Origin: a virus
Strand: one strand, 5' to 3'
Virus record (IMG/VR): IMGVR_UViG_3300012351_000029
Coordinates: 1-22,354 of that record
DNA: 22,354 nucleotides
The notes beneath the pieces were generated by a model. That model was not told the DNA's origin and ran no database searches. It saw nothing but the letters and a program-made list of their open reading frames with translations. Below are positions 13,897-19,098 of the stretch, piece by piece. The translations under genes and the position numbers were made by a program. Each line of letters starts with the position of its first letter. The first letter of the stretch is position 1.

Positions 13897-13925
13897 ATTA
13901 TACCATTCTTTTCCCCGCCCGAAAA
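13897..13925 (-). promoter_or_regulatory. Extended -10 promoter of the HNH gene
   Basis: Minus-strand TGG-TATAAT (13905-13897) is a consensus extended -10, with TTTTCG (13925-13920) 17 bases upstream in the -35 position. It shares AAAGAATGGTATA and CTTTTC with the promoter of the GIY-YIG gene. Transcription should start at the first bases of the structured leader. Confidence 0.68.
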
Positions 13926-13937
13926 GCGGAAGTATAG

Positions 13938-13957
13938 AAAGAGAGGTGTACTATAGC
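13938..13957 (+). repeat. Imperfect direct repeat with SD and ATA, right copy
   Basis: Partner of 13109-13128 (about 16 of 20 positions alike with one gap on each side). It provides the ribosome binding site GAGAGG six bases before the ATA that opens exon 1 of the intron-split gene. Confidence 0.6.
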
Positions 13958-13963
13958 CTGGGT
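13953..13963 (+). other. Exon 1 of the intron-split gene (ATA start proposed)
   Basis: ATA GCC TGG GT reads I/M-A-W-V and ends in GGGT, matching the td-type 5' splice site GGGT|TAA. Joined to base 14214 it restores the reading frame of exon 2. No ATG, GTG or TTG is in frame between the upstream TAG and this point. ATA sits at ideal spacing from GAGAGG, so it is proposed as a non-standard start. Confidence 0.4.
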
Positions 13964-14213
13964 TAACTATGCGAATACGGGTGAATAAATGCGCCCCTGC
14001 TGTGTAGCATCCGCTGCATAGTATGCAAATCTCGCTATATCGGGGAAACTCCTGGGAAGGACAATCCCGACGGAAGTTAGAACAGCGCCGTTCTTAACCC
14101 GCTAACGACTACACGCGAGACGCGAAAGCGATGATATAGTCTGGACTCTGGCGATAATCGAACAAGGAAACCAGAGAGGCTAACGGAAACGATTAGCCCC
14201 ACTCGCAAGAGTG
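13964..14213 (+). ncRNA. Group I intron (td-like, subgroup IA), no internal protein gene
   Basis: The catalytic core is complete. P3 is CTCGC 14031-14035 with GCGAG 14115-14119. P4 is TCGGG 14040-14044 with CCCGA 14066-14070. P5 is around 14050-14061. P6 is CGG/CCG with P6a GTTAGAAC/GTTCTTAAC (14076-14098). P7 is GACTA 14107-14111 with TAGTC 14137-14141. P8 is CGC-GAAA-GCG (14121-14130). P9 is CTCTGG/CCAGAG, P9.1 GGCTAA/TTAGCC, and a last hairpin CACTC-GCAA-GAGTG. The strings CGGGGAAACTCC, ACAATCCCG, AACGACTA and GATATAGTCTG are hallmark group I core sequence and closely resemble T4 td. The exact splice sites are inferred from GGGT|TAA, a terminal G and frame restoration. P1 pairs GGGT with GCCC near 13992, leaving a long loop, so the 5' boundary is less certain than the core. 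Confidence 0.85.
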
Positions 14214-14637
14214 AGTAACAATTTCGCCATTTACCAACAATGTGACGCCGCCCGGCATCAATGCGACTTTTTTGAATAACATCGAATCCTTTCTCGATCA
14301 GTTCGCTACATCGGTGGATGCCGACAACAACATCACCACCGACATGTCCGGCAATATGGTGGTGACCTCGATCAAGGCGCGGCTGTGGAGCAAGTCCGGC
14401 CATTCGCTGGTCGATTTCAACTTCGGCAGCGTGAACGCAACCTCGGCCGGGGTCTCGGTCACACATGGGCTGAAAAATGTGGCCGGGGTCGCAACGGCGC
14501 CAGGCACTATTCTGGTGACCGCGAATTCCGGTACAGCGAACGTGACGGTGGTCGCCGGAGGGGTCACCACCACAACCTTCACCGTCTTCAGTTCGGTCAA
14601 CATCAATGTGTGGTGGCTGGCGCTCGCGGCGAGTTGA
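14214..14637 (+). CDS. Tail/virion protein, exon 2 of intron-split gene
   Basis: From the splice junction the frame reads VTISPFTNNVTPPGINATFL, then NNIESFLDQF, and continues to TGA 14635-14637. The spliced product would have about 144 residues. The opening pattern (TNNVTP...NATFLNNIE) is a common start of phage tail-fibre or neck-appendage domains. The remainder is beta-rich (MSGNMVVTSIKARLWSKSGH, VAGVATAPGTILVTANSG). Without splicing, the only in-frame start is GTG 14242, which has no Shine-Dalgarno sequence and would lose the conserved opening; this supports splicing. The small membrane proteins and lysin follow. Confidence 0.65.
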
Positions 14638-14652
14638 GGGAGGGAAAGAGCG

Positions 14653-14853
14653 ATGGACATTATCCTCATATTGCGTGTGCTGATTACGCTCACCTTCCTG
14701 ATATTGGCCGTGGGCGGGCCGGTGGCCATTGTGCAGCTCAAGCGCTTTACCACACTGTACGCGCGCAAGCATGCCGAATTGCTCGTGCGCGTGGAGGCGC
14801 TTGAACGGCGCGTCACACGACTAGAAGCAGGTGGGCACGATGGAAAACCTTAA
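14653..14853 (+). CDS. Small membrane-anchored coiled-coil protein (66 aa)
   Basis: One N-terminal membrane segment (ILILRVLITLTFLILAVGGP, residues 3-25) is followed by a basic helix with heptad spacing (LLVRVEALERRVTRLEAGG). ATG 14653 has GGGAGGGAAAGAG upstream. It overlaps the start of the next gene, which has the same architecture. Its position before a two-helix holin-like protein and the endolysin suggests a part in lysis (holin modulator or spanin-like), but no family is recognised. Confidence 0.6.
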   Translation: MDIILILRVLITLTFLILAVGGPVAIVQLKRFTTLYARKHAELLVRVEALERRVTRLEAGGHDGKP

Positions 14854-15220
14854 CCCGTCTGGCATCCTCGTCATCCTCAACCTGGTGGTACTCGTCGGCG
14901 GTATTATCGGCGGCTACTTCGTCTTGCGTACCAGTCTGGCGCGCGGCGCGCAGACGCTGCAAGAAAATGTGAGAACGGCGCTCAAAGATGAAAACGAGGG
15001 GCTAACGCGGCGCCTGGAACGCGTGGAGGACGATTACGCCATGTGCAAACGCCAATTGGAGCTGGTGGTAGAGATTATGCGGAGGCAGGGCATTATCGTA
15101 GAGATCAACGGGGAAATGGTACAGGTGCGCGATGCGCAAGGGGCGACGTTTGGACGCGGGCGCACACCCGCGGCAAAAAGACCGCGGCCACCTCCCAACA
15201 AACCAAAGGACAACCCTTGA
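14840..15220 (+). CDS. Membrane-anchored coiled-coil protein (126 aa)
   Basis: An N-terminal membrane helix (GILVILNLVVLVGGIIGGYF) is followed by a charged coiled coil (LQENVRTALKDENEGLTRRL, then ERVEDDYAMCKRQLELVVEI) and a Pro/Arg/Lys-rich tail. I choose ATG 14840 (AGGTGG at good spacing) over GTG 14831. It overlaps the preceding gene by 14 bases. The type (one membrane helix plus coiled coil) and place just before the holin-like gene and endolysin fit a lysis-associated protein; the exact role is unknown. Confidence 0.6.
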   Translation: MENLNPSGILVILNLVVLVGGIIGGYFVLRTSLARGAQTLQENVRTALKDENEGLTRRLERVEDDYAMCKRQLELVVEIMRRQGIIVEINGEMVQVRDAQGATFGRGRTPAAKRPRPPPNKPKDNP

Positions 15221-15274
15221 CATATGTTACGACAGATGTTGTGACAAAGTTAGTACAGTATAAAGGAGGAAGTC

Positions 15275-15436
15275 ATGAGTCTTGGATTACTTATTGCGCT
15301 CATCTTGTTGATCATTGTGCTGGTGGGCATCTTTGCCTACCGCTACCGCGCGACGTACGCCGGGGTAGGAAGCTTTGTAGCGGCTATCGCAGCGCTGCTC
15401 TTGTTCCTGATGGCCGTGGGACTCATTCACGTCTAA
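15275..15436 (+). CDS. Holin-like protein with two membrane helices (53 aa)
   Basis: A 53-residue protein with two hydrophobic segments (LGLLIALILLIIVLVGIFAY and SFVAAIAALLLFLMAVGLIH) joined by a short basic turn (RYRATYAG). This size, topology and position one gene before the endolysin are those of a class II holin, which opens the membrane to release lysin. ATG 15275 is preceded by AAAGGAGGAAG, a strong binding site. Twelve bases separate its stop from the endolysin start, with GGAGG between them. Confidence 0.7.
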   Translation: MSLGLLIALILLIIVLVGIFAYRYRATYAGVGSFVAAIAALLLFLMAVGLIHV

Positions 15437-15448
15437 GGAGGATGATCT

Positions 15449-16477
15449 ATGGCATTTGGTCTAGACTACGTGGCAGGCCCGCCCATCGCGGACATGCACG
15501 CGGCGGGGGTCTCGTTTGTCTGCCGCTATCTCTCTGAGGTCAACGCCCAGACCGTGCTGAAGATTTTGACGGCGGGCGAGGCAAAAATGCTGTCTGAGGC
15601 GGGCATTGCCATTGTGAGCAATTATGAGTGGTACGCGACGCGCCCGCTTGAGGGAAGCGCGGCAGGCGCCGGTGACGGCCACATCGCGGCACAACAGCAC
15701 GCGGACTGTGGTGGGCCGGATGGCCGCCCGATTTACTTCAGCGTCGATTTCGATATGACGGCGTCAGAAGAGGCGGCGGTTGCGGCCTACTTCAAGGGCG
15801 TAGCCTCGGTGATTGGCTTGCCGCGTACAGGGGCCTATGGCAGCGCGCCCGCGCTCAAGTACCTGTTCGATAACAAACTGATCACCTGGGGCTGGCAGAC
15901 CTACGCCTGGTCCGGGGGCGAGTGGGAAGCCCGCGCCCACATTCAACAATACCAGAATGGCGTCGTGCTGGCGGGTCATAGCGTCGACTATGATCGCGCG
16001 ACGGTGGCCGACTTCGGCCAATGGAAAGTAGGAGGAGGCACTATGATACCGCAAGGATGGACGGACGACGGGCACACGCTCAGATCACCCAACACTGTGC
16101 CGATTGTGCTGGGCATGCGTGACTTTGTGTTGTCACATAGCTGGGATAAGGATAACTGGGCGCTTGCTCCTGAGAGCAGCATGGCGCAATTGGAGGCGTC
16201 TAATAAGGAACTGGGTGCAGGCTCGCAGCAGGTGTTTCGTTGGACGATGCTGGCCTATACGCCAGAACGCGGTGTGTTCGTGGAGTGGATTGGCGTAGAA
16301 CTGAGCTACCTTCGTGCACAATACGCCTCGCTCTGGAATGCCTACCAGAAACTGCAAGCTGCACCCGCGCCACAGCCTGCAGCGGCACCCGCCGATCCTA
16401 GAGTCGCGCAGTACGCGGCAAAGCTGGCGGCGGTCAACCTGCTGCTGACCCAGGCGCAGCAGGCGGCAGCGTTGTGA
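15449..16477 (+). CDS. Endolysin, DUF1906 (Rv2525c-like) glycoside-hydrolase-like domain
   Basis: A 342-residue protein expected to degrade the host cell wall. Residues 1-195 show the DUF1906 pattern: FGLDYVAGPP start, GVSFVCRYLS, SEAGIAIVSNYEWYAT, GRPIYFSVDFDMTASEEAAV, a GAYGSAPALKYL strand, and QTYAWSGGEWEARAHIQQYQ. The first Asp (FGLDY) and the SVDFD acidic pair are likely active-site residues of this TIM-barrel fold. Residues 195-300 are a second domain I do not recognise, possibly wall-binding. A Pro/Ala linker and an Ala/Gln-rich helix end the protein. The last 44 bases overlap the convergent antisense gene. GGAGGATGATCT precedes the ATG. Confidence 0.8.
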   Translation: MAFGLDYVAGPPIADMHAAGVSFVCRYLSEVNAQTVLKILTAGEAKMLSEAGIAIVSNYEWYATRPLEGSAAGAGDGHIAAQQHADCGGPDGRPIYFSVDFDMTASEEAAVAAYFKGVASVIGLPRTGAYGSAPALKYLFDNKLITWGWQTYAWSGGEWEARAHIQQYQNGVVLAGHSVDYDRATVADFGQWKVGGGTMIPQGWTDDGHTLRSPNTVPIVLGMRDFVLSHSWDKDNWALAPESSMAQLEASNKELGAGSQQVFRWTMLAYTPERGVFVEWIGVELSYLRAQYASLWNAYQKLQAAPAPQPAAAPADPRVAQYAAKLAAVNLLLTQAQQAAAL

Positions 16478-16967
16478 GATCAGGTACGTCTTTCGTGGCT
16501 CTAGCGAGTTGCCGCTTATAGTGGACTGATGCCGACATGGGTTCGTCGGGCCAATAGTGTGCTTCCGCGCCATTATTACAGGAGAGCGCATGCTCGACCA
16601 GATCGTAGGCGCGTTGGGCGATGAGGGTTTCCAATCGCTCAAGCACTTCGGTACTGTCATAGGAGACACCGCTTTGAATGGTACGGAGTTGATCTTCATA
16701 TGTAGGAAAGAAATCGACCACTTTGGCAATGTCTTGTATGAGCAATTTAGCAAAACCGGCAAAATGCGTATCACGGTCACTCATCGGATTGTCCTTTCGC
16801 GCGGCGCGAGGAAAATCTTGATACACGGTCTTTGGCGGGAACGCTGGTTCCTCGATCGGGTTGAATGCAGAAATGGGGAGACCCTCACTCGCATCAAAAT
16901 ACTTGATTGGCATACCAGGATGAGTTGCCCGATAGTGCTCAAGAAAGTTTTTAGTAAGCTCATCCAT
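16434..16967 (-). CDS. Antisense accessory protein (177 aa), possible two-start gene
   Basis: A leftward gene whose 3' end overlaps the endolysin. Residues 1-61 are Pro/Phe-rich (GMPIKYFDASEGLPISAF, EEPAFPPKTVYQDFPRAA). Residues 62-177 start with MSDRDTHFAGFAKLLIQDIA and are largely helical. Both ATG 16967 and in-frame ATG 16784 follow the same string AAAGGACAAT at suitable spacing, so a long and a short product may be made. A -35/-10 pair with 17-base spacing lies upstream. No family is recognised. Strand, promoter and flanks resemble the antisense cassette near 10424, so it is probably a moron-type gene expressed independently of the late genes. Confidence 0.6.
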   Translation of the reverse strand: MDELTKNFLEHYRATHPGMPIKYFDASEGLPISAFNPIEEPAFPPKTVYQDFPRAARKDNPMSDRDTHFAGFAKLLIQDIAKVVDFFPTYEDQLRTIQSGVSYDSTEVLERLETLIAQRAYDLVEHALSCNNGAEAHYWPDEPMSASVHYKRQLARATKDVPDLTTLPPAAPGSAAG

Positions 16968-16990
16968 TGCATTGTCCTTTTGTTGCTGAT

Positions 16991-17019
16991 TTTATAAGGA
17001 GTATACCATGCAACAACAA
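16991..17019 (-). promoter_or_regulatory. Putative promoter of the antisense gene at 16967
   Basis: Minus-strand TTGTTG (17019-17014), a 17-base spacer and TATAAA (16996-16991). It overlaps the start of the rightward gene at 17008, so transcription from the two could interfere. Confidence 0.45.
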
Positions 17020-17427
17020 CCAACCAATCTCTATACCGAGATCGGCATCATCCTGGTCTCCATCGGGTTGATCGGCGGCGGCGTGCTGCTGCTCGTCTTA
17101 GGCAAGATCGCCTTTGCCGATGGGGCGCTGATGTTCACGCTGGCTATCGGCCTGTACGGCGTCAATACCGCTTTGAAAGCCCCGTCTCAGGCACAACAGG
17201 CGCAAATCGGCGCGATCACACAGCAAGCCCTGAATGTGCTGCCCCAGGTTGTGCAGGCTGCCGCAAGTACGCCCGTGTCAGTGCCACCGCAAGCGCAGCC
17301 CATGCCGGTACAGCAACAGGCACCGCCGGTGTATCAGGGGGCGCCGTCCGTTTCGTCGCTTGAAACCATGCCGGTGCTGCCAGCAATGCCGCAGTTCAGC
17401 GCACCATTACAGGCCGTGCAGAGGTGA
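17008..17427 (+). CDS. Small membrane protein with Pro/Gln tail
   Basis: A 139-residue protein with two N-terminal hydrophobic segments (IGIILVSIGLIGGGVLLLVL; ALMFTLAIGLYGV). A Gln/Ala helix and a Pro/Gln/Val-rich tail follow, ending SAPLQAVQR. ATAAGGAGTATACC precedes the ATG. Topology and position next to the lysis genes allow a second holin or a lysis modulator, but this is not proven. Its last ten codons have a diverged inverted copy at 17505-17538, inside the CRISPR array next to it, that encodes the same residues with only synonymous changes (see findings). Confidence 0.6.
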   Translation: MQQQPTNLYTEIGIILVSIGLIGGGVLLLVLGKIAFADGALMFTLAIGLYGVNTALKAPSQAQQAQIGAITQQALNVLPQVVQAAASTPVSVPPQAQPMPVQQQAPPVYQGAPSVSSLETMPVLPAMPQFSAPLQAVQR

Positions 17428-17442
17428 GCCTGACAACTAAAG

Positions 17443-17493
17443 CACGACGCGAACCTCGTGCTCACTTATTCAGCAAGGGAGGTTCGCGTCGTG
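17443..17493. repeat. 15-bp perfect inverted repeat after the membrane protein gene
   Basis: CACGACGCGAACCTC (17443-17457) and its exact complement (17479-17493) enclose a 21-base loop. There is no T-run on either strand, so a simple intrinsic terminator is doubtful, though a bidirectional structured end between the membrane protein gene and the leftward array is possible. Its centre, 17468, is also the centre between the gene end (17398) and the spacer that copies it (ending 17538). Confidence 0.7.
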
Positions 17494-17496
17494 TGT

Positions 17497-17717
17497 GTTG
17501 CAATAAGACTAGCGCTGTACGGCCTGTAGCGGTGCGCTGTTTCAATCCTCAACGACCCCGAAAGGTCGTTGCAATGCACAAGCGACGACTTGAGCCTGTT
17601 CACATCGTTGTTTCAATCCTCAACGACCCCGAAAGGTCGTTGCAATGGGGTGCTGAAGTGCACTTCGGTGAAGCGGCGGTGTTTCAATCCTCAACGACCT
17701 TTCGGGGCCGTTGCAAT
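17497..17717 (-). CRISPR. Cas-less mini-CRISPR array: 3 full repeats, 1 truncated, 3 spacers
   Basis: Three 37-nt repeats lie at 17539-17575, 17610-17646 and 17681-17717, separated by 34-nt spacers at 17576-17609 and 17647-17680. A fourth repeat survives only as its 8 terminal bases (17497-17504), exactly 34 nt from repeat 1, giving a third spacer at 17505-17538. Read on the minus strand the repeat begins ATTGCAAC, has an inverted-repeat centre (CAACGACC/GGTCGTTG) and ends GGATTGAAAC. ATTGAAAC is a well-known 5' handle of crRNAs, so leftward transcription is likely. Repeat 3 has its loop in the opposite orientation. No cas gene is nearby, so host Cas proteins would be needed. No convincing leader promoter was seen. 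Confidence 0.88.
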
Positions 17718-17763
17718 GGTACAGAGTGTACCACATAACACTTCTTTCTGAGTGCTCAGAAAG
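17717..17763. other. Two perfect hairpins between CRISPR array and next gene
   Basis: TGGTACA-GAG-TGTACCA (17717-17733) abuts the last repeat, and CTTTCTGAG/CTCAGAAAG (17744-17752 with 17755-17763) follows. Neither has a T-run. They occupy the place of a leader for a leftward array and could also shield the array from the fibre-gene signals to the right. No function is shown. Confidence 0.5.
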
Positions 17764-17772
17764 CGGAATCTA

Positions 17773-17792
17773 CTGTCGGGAGACAGAAGGAG
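17773..17792 (+). promoter_or_regulatory. 5'-UTR hairpin with Shine-Dalgarno, copy 3 (fibre-like gene)
   Basis: CTGTC (17773-17777), loop GGGA, GACAG (17782-17786), then AAGGAG and an ATG at 17800. It shares TACTGTCG, GACAGAAGGAGC and the geometry with the tail tube copy at 5999, 11.8 kb away. Confidence 0.65.
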
Positions 17793-17799
17793 CAAACCA

Positions 17800-18240
17800 A
17801 TGGCTGGACTCACCACACAAGCCCAGAACAACATCCTCAATCTCATGAAGGGCACCACCTGGCCCACCACAGGCGCGTGGGGCGCGGCTCCGGCCACTAC
17901 CTACGTCGGCTTGTTTACGACGGCGCCGACCACCGATGCCAGCGCCAGCTACACGGGAACGGAGGTATCGGGCGGCGCCTATGCACGCGTCGCCGTGACC
18001 TCCTCTACCGGCTGGTCGGCCATCACCGGCGGCTCAACGGCGCCCTCACAAATATCGAATGCGGGCGTGATTACGTTCCCTACGCCCACCGTCTCCTGGG
18101 GCACCGTCCTGGCGGTGGGCATTTTCGACGCGGCCACGACGGGTAATTTGCTGTGGTTTAACACCATCACCTCGCAGGCCATCGGAATTGGGGTTGTAGC
18201 GTCGTTCGCCATAGGCGCACTGGTGCTAACTGTCGATTGA
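17800..18240 (+). CDS. Tail-fibre-like / minor virion protein
   Basis: A 146-residue protein starting MAGLTTQAQNNILNLMKGTT. The pattern TYVGLFTTAPTTDASASYTG, TEVSGGAYARVAVT, VSWGTVLAVGIFDAATTGNL, LLWFNTI is that of a small beta-domain protein widespread in phage tail-fibre regions. I choose ATG 17800 since the upstream in-frame ATG 17752 falls inside a hairpin and lacks a binding site. It is the third gene behind the conserved hairpin-plus-AAGGAG element, suggesting high expression like the capsid and tail tube. A strong promoter for the next gene begins at its stop. Confidence 0.65.
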   Translation: MAGLTTQAQNNILNLMKGTTWPTTGAWGAAPATTYVGLFTTAPTTDASASYTGTEVSGGAYARVAVTSSTGWSAITGGSTAPSQISNAGVITFPTPTVSWGTVLAVGIFDAATTGNLLWFNTITSQAIGIGVVASFAIGALVLTVD

Positions 18241-18269
18241 TTGACTGATCTTACGCGATGTGATATACT
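18241..18269 (+). promoter_or_regulatory. Strong sigma-70-type promoter of the third endonuclease gene
   Basis: TTGACT (18241-18246), a 17-base spacer and TATACT (18264-18269) are close to consensus. The start codon lies about 30 bases after the expected transcript start, so this HNH gene need not rely on the late operon. Unlike the two antisense endonuclease genes, no structured leader is visible. Confidence 0.75.
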
Positions 18270-18306
18270 ACCCCTATAGAACATGCAAATAGGAGATAGG
18301 AATCAC

Positions 18307-19098
18307 ATGAACAAGAGAAGTTTCACCCAAGAACAGAGAGAAGACATTGTAAAGCGGTATCAAGCAGGCGAGTCACTCGCTCAGATCGGGAGATCATATG
18401 GAACAAAGTACGAAACGATAGGGAAGTACCTCAAAGAGTGGGGTATACCCATCCAAACGTATATCAAACGGAAAGTGACCCCTGCTCAGGAAATCACCAT
18501 TTGCAATCGGTATGCCAATGGAGAAAGTCCTAAACTCCTAGCTGAAGAGTTTGGGATGCATGTCTTCACCATAAGAAATATTGTCGAAGCGAATGGTGGA
18601 GAAATCAACCCTAAAGGCCAGCAATACCGGCGCTTTACTGTCGAGGAACTTGAGACAATGAGGCACATGCGCGATCAAGGGGATAGTCAGAATGCTATTG
18701 CAGTAGCACTTGGTACCAGTCAAATCACCGTGAGTCGTGTTATGAGGGAAAATGGGATAGTGCCTAACCATGTTGGACATCTCTCTGGTGAGAAACATGG
18801 GTCATGGAACGGGGGGGCGCATATGAACGGTGAGTATAGGGAGATATGGCTCGACCCTTCAGACCCTATGGCATCTATGGGAAATCGTCAAGGATACATA
18901 ATGGAGCATCGCTTAGTGCTTGCAAGAAAGCTCGGAAGACCATTGAAAAGCCATGAGACTGTTCACCATATCAACGGTGATAAGTTGGACAATCGCCCTG
19001 AGAACCTACAGGTACGGCAGGGGAGACATGGCACTGGTACGGTCTATTGCTGTGCTGATTGTGGTTCACGAAACATTGTACAGTGTGAGATAGAGTAG
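18307..19098 (+). CDS. HNH homing endonuclease with helix-turn-helix domains
   Basis: A 263-residue protein. Three successive helix-turn-helix units are visible: residues about 5-45 (QREDIVKRYQAGESLAQIGR), 50-95 (NRYANGESPKLLAEEFGMHV) and 105-150 (MRDQGDSQNAIAVALGTSQI). The HNH nuclease follows at about 175-245, with GYIMEHRLVLARKLGRPL, then ETVHHINGDKLDNRPENL: the HH-N-G-D-x-x-D-N-R-x-x-N-L signature of the HNH_3 type. A C-terminal zinc-ribbon-like YCCADCGSRN ends the protein. I choose ATG 18307, after AGGAGATAGG, over the in-frame ATG 18283. Its A+T-rich, moderate-codon style differs from neighbouring genes. It separates two fibre-type genes and starts the next one after a single base. Confidence 0.9.
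   Translation: MNKRSFTQEQREDIVKRYQAGESLAQIGRSYGTKYETIGKYLKEWGIPIQTYIKRKVTPAQEITICNRYANGESPKLLAEEFGMHVFTIRNIVEANGGEINPKGQQYRRFTVEELETMRHMRDQGDSQNAIAVALGTSQITVSRVMRENGIVPNHVGHLSGEKHGSWNGGAHMNGEYREIWLDPSDPMASMGNRQGYIMEHRLVLARKLGRPLKSHETVHHINGDKLDNRPENLQVRQGRHGTGTVYCCADCGSRNIVQCEIE

Noticed and set aside
13163-13966. Rightward open frame across the HNH gene
   Set aside because: Cys- and Leu-rich shadow of an HNH gene with intact zinc and active-site residues on the other strand.
13967-14005. ATG 13968 inside the intron start as a gene start
   Set aside because: The frame stops after 12 codons and lies within intron sequence between the splice site and the core.
15217-15260. TTGACA at 15217 as promoter of the holin-like gene
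   Set aside because: No acceptable -10 box at 16-18 bases, and the hexamer overlaps the previous gene's stop.
17576-17609. Spacer 1 shares 10 bases (CGATGTGAAC) with the capsid gene near 1893
   Set aside because: Only 14 of 34 bases match overall, and about one 10-base match is expected by chance in a window of this size.
17744-17763. CTTTCTGAG/CTCAGAAAG hairpin as an intrinsic terminator
   Set aside because: No T-run follows on either strand and the loop is only two bases, so it is listed as a hairpin only.
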